Below, in pieces: positions 61,261 through 64,000 of a stretch of DNA of 64,000 nucleotides. The position numbers and the translations under genes were made by a program. The notes under the pieces were generated by a model. It saw only the letters and a list, made by a program, of their open reading frames with translations, made no database searches and was not told the DNA's origin. Source of the DNA: Burkholderia diffusa (GTDB lineage: Bacteria > Pseudomonadota > Gammaproteobacteria > Burkholderiales > Burkholderiaceae); NCBI RefSeq assembly GCF_902499115.1, contig NZ_CABVPN010000019.1:1-64000 (forward strand), in the 5' to 3' direction. Position 1 is the first letter of the stretch, and each line of letters begins with the position of its first letter.

Positions 61261-62475
61261 ATGCAAACCGTCACCCTCAAGCCGTCCAAGGAAAAATCGC
61301 TGCTGCGCCGCCATCCGTGGATCTACGCCAATGCGATCGACCGCGTCGACGGCAAGCCCGCGCCCGGCGCGACCGTGATCGTCCGCGCGCACGACGGCCG
61401 CTTCCTCGCGCGCGGCGCGTACAGCCCGCAGTCGCAGATCCGCGTGCGCGTGTGGAGCTTCGACGAGAACGAACCGATCGATCACGCCTTCTTCAAGCGC
61501 CGCGTGCAGCGCGCGGTCGCGCACCGCACGACGATGGTGTCGGGCACGGGCGCGGTGCGGCTCGTGTTCGGCGAAGCCGACGGGCTGCCGGGGCTGATCG
61601 TCGACTATTACGTCGCGGACACGGCCGAGCCGGGCGCCGCACCGCGCGGCCAGCTCGTGTGCCAGTTCATGGCGGCGGGCGTCGAGGCGTGGAAGGACGC
61701 GATCGTCGCGGCACTCAGCGGCGCGACCGGCTGCCCGAACGTGTACGAACGCTCGGACGTGTCGATCCGCGACAAGGAAGGGCTCGAACAGACGACCGGC
61801 GTGCTCGCCGGCGACGCGCCGCCCGCGACGCTGATCGCGAACGAAAACGGCGTGCGTTATCACGTCGACGTGCCGAACGGCCACAAGACGGGCTTCTACG
61901 TCGACCAGCGCGATAACCGCGCACTCGTCGCGCAATACGCGGCCGGCCGCGACGTGCTCAACTGCTTCTGCTACACGGGCGGCTTCTCGCTCGCGGCGCT
62001 CAAGGGCGGCGCGAACCGTGTCGTGTCGATCGACTCGTCGGGCGACGCGCTCGCGCTCGCGCAGCAGAACGTCGTCGCGAACGGCTTCGATGCCGAGCGC
62101 GCGACCTGGCTCGACGCGGACGCGTTCAAGACACTGCGCCGCCTCGTCGACGAAGGCGAGCGCTTCGACCTGATCGTGCTCGATCCGCCGAAGTTCGCGC
62201 CGACCCGCGACAGCGTCGACCGCGCATCACGCGCATACAAGGACATCAACCTGAGCGGCTTCAAGCTGCTGCGTCCGGGCGGCCTGCTGTTCACGTATTC
62301 CTGCTCGGGCGCGATCGACATGGACCTGTTCCAGAAGATCGTCGCGGGCGCGGCCGCCGACGCGAAGGTTGACGCGCGGATCCTGAAGCGGCTCGGCGCG
62401 GGCGTCGATCACCCGCTGCTCGCCGCGTTCCCGGAAGGCGAATATCTGAAGGGCCTGCTGTTGCAAATCGTCTGA
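61261..62475 (+). CDS. rlmI: 23S rRNA (cytosine(1962)-C5)-methyltransferase RlmI-type
   Basis: 404 aa from ATG 61261. N-terminal PUA-like domain (LKPSKEKSLLRRHPWIYANA), then an EEHEE-type linker and the SAM-dependent methyltransferase: DVLNCFCYTGGFSLAALKGG (motif I), then the catalytic LIVLDPPKFAPTR. This is the RlmI/YccW architecture. It methylates 23S rRNA. It follows xerC in the same direction, with 76 bases between. Confidence 0.93.
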   Translation: MQTVTLKPSKEKSLLRRHPWIYANAIDRVDGKPAPGATVIVRAHDGRFLARGAYSPQSQIRVRVWSFDENEPIDHAFFKRRVQRAVAHRTTMVSGTGAVRLVFGEADGLPGLIVDYYVADTAEPGAAPRGQLVCQFMAAGVEAWKDAIVAALSGATGCPNVYERSDVSIRDKEGLEQTTGVLAGDAPPATLIANENGVRYHVDVPNGHKTGFYVDQRDNRALVAQYAAGRDVLNCFCYTGGFSLAALKGGANRVVSIDSSGDALALAQQNVVANGFDAERATWLDADAFKTLRRLVDEGERFDLIVLDPPKFAPTRDSVDRASRAYKDINLSGFKLLRPGGLLFTYSCSGAIDMDLFQKIVAGAAADAKVDARILKRLGAGVDHPLLAAFPEGEYLKGLLLQIV

Positions 62476-62538
62476 TCGCCCCGATCTACGCGCACACCCG
62501 CGTCCGCCGGGCCGCCCGGCTGGCGGCCACGCGCTCGA

Positions 62539-62560
62539 GCCTGTCGTCCGGACGACAGGC
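62539..62560. promoter_or_regulatory. 22-bp perfect palindrome upstream of the CobW-like gene
   Basis: GCCTGTCGTCC followed by its exact reverse complement. A TTGACA lies 6 bases downstream (62567-62572), so it may be an operator just before a promoter. It is also 63 bases after the rlmI stop and could instead be its hairpin terminator, though no U tract follows. Confidence 0.45.
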
Positions 62561-62673
62561 GAAGGCTTGACAGGTATGTTTCAATGGATGGTTGTGCGCC
62601 CCGGCTTGCGAGTCGACGGCGCGACGCACACATCCTGGTTTTGACCCCGATTCACGAACCACAGGCGACCGAC

Positions 62674-63744
<1,071 letters not shown>

Positions 63745-64000
63745 GCCTTCTGGCCCGGCGTCGCGCGCCTTCCATGCGGCCGCCTTCCGGGGCGGCCGCG
63801 GCGCTTGCGCGGTGCCTTTTCCGGGCAGGGTTTCGCCGTCATCGCTTTTTCGCGATTTGCGCGTTATATTTTCTAGATATTGGCGCAGCCGACGGGGATC
63901 GACCCGATACGGCGCCCGCTTGCGATTCAGTTACAATACGTGCCCGCTGGAGTACGGCAATAACAGGCCCGGTTCTTGCTGAACCATTGACCGGGCATCG
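63745..64000 (+). other. Downstream hairpin and leader of the next gene
   Basis: After the CobW-like gene a 9-bp stem (GCGGCCGCC 63776-63784 with GGCGGCCGC 63791-63799) can end transcription. Beyond it an AT-rich patch (63840-63885) and a TACAAT (63932-63937) look like the promoter of a gene starting past the window. In Burkholderia this position is commonly dksA; that is knowledge of synteny, not seen here. Confidence 0.45.

Overview
The window looks like a piece of the main chromosome of a Burkholderia species, most likely of the B. cepacia complex. This is inferred from uniformly high G+C with strong third-position G/C bias, family-typical proteins (395-aa MetK, HiPIP, a split flagellar regulon) and gene order; no database search was possible. 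The window is densely coding. I saw no tRNA, rRNA, insertion sequence, prophage or CRISPR array.

Layout. 1-1.85 kb: end of flgA, then flgM and flgN behind a clear sigma-28 promoter. 1.97-11.3 kb: long-form Xaa-Pro aminopeptidase divergent from an XRE-cupin regulator; cca, GST and an NDUFA9-like oxidoreductase; lytic transglycosylase Slt divergent from 5-formyl-THF cyclo-ligase; a winged-helix regulator. 11.4-13.9 kb: 5-oxoprolinase operon pxpBCA, divergent from that regulator. 14.0-14.5 kb: non-coding, AT-rich, with inverted repeats. 14.5-21.3 kb: dipeptide ABC transporter dppABCDF with a TraB/GumN gene translationally coupled at its end (all minus strand). 21.6-28.2 kb: MHS-type transporter, HiPIP, FAD oxidoreductase, MoxR-like AAA ATPase, nitroreductase, a secreted protein and an EEP phosphatase. 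28.3-34.3 kb: a LysE-family remnant, fpr, a NarL-type two-component pair with a structured leader, a cationic amino acid permease and XdhC. 34.4-35.1 kb: PepSY-TM protein behind a Fur-box-like site.

35.4-45.5 kb is the second flagellar block. One arm (minus) is fliS-fliT-(second fliK-like)-(stand-alone FlhB C-terminal piece), driven by a second sigma-28 promoter. fliE is also on the minus strand, and divergent from it is the tightly overlapping fliFGHIJK series. Together these encode the MS ring and C ring, the export ATPase complex, hook-length control and late chaperones. FlgM from the first block would inhibit the sigma-28 that reads both late promoters.

45.5-55.9 kb: a GMC alcohol oxidoreductase divergent from a coniferyl-aldehyde-type dehydrogenase, an SrkA-like kinase, small proteins, an EamA exporter, an aldo/keto reductase, DUF3185 and a phytanoyl-CoA-type dioxygenase. 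An intergenic element here can fold as a three-way junction. 56-64 kb: metK (long leader) divergent from lpxL; then dapF-DUF484-xerC-rlmI in the conserved proteobacterial order; and a CobW/G3E GTPase with a His-rich metal loop. The last 250 bases are the leader of a gene beyond the window.

Most of the window is conserved core genome. The points most worth a second look are non-coding: the operator-like site sitting inside the regulator promoter at pxp, the two-component leader with alternating GTTAC/GTAAC sites, the three-way-junction element, and the coherent sigma-28 sites. The FlhB-fragment/FliK2 module is the most interesting protein-level observation.
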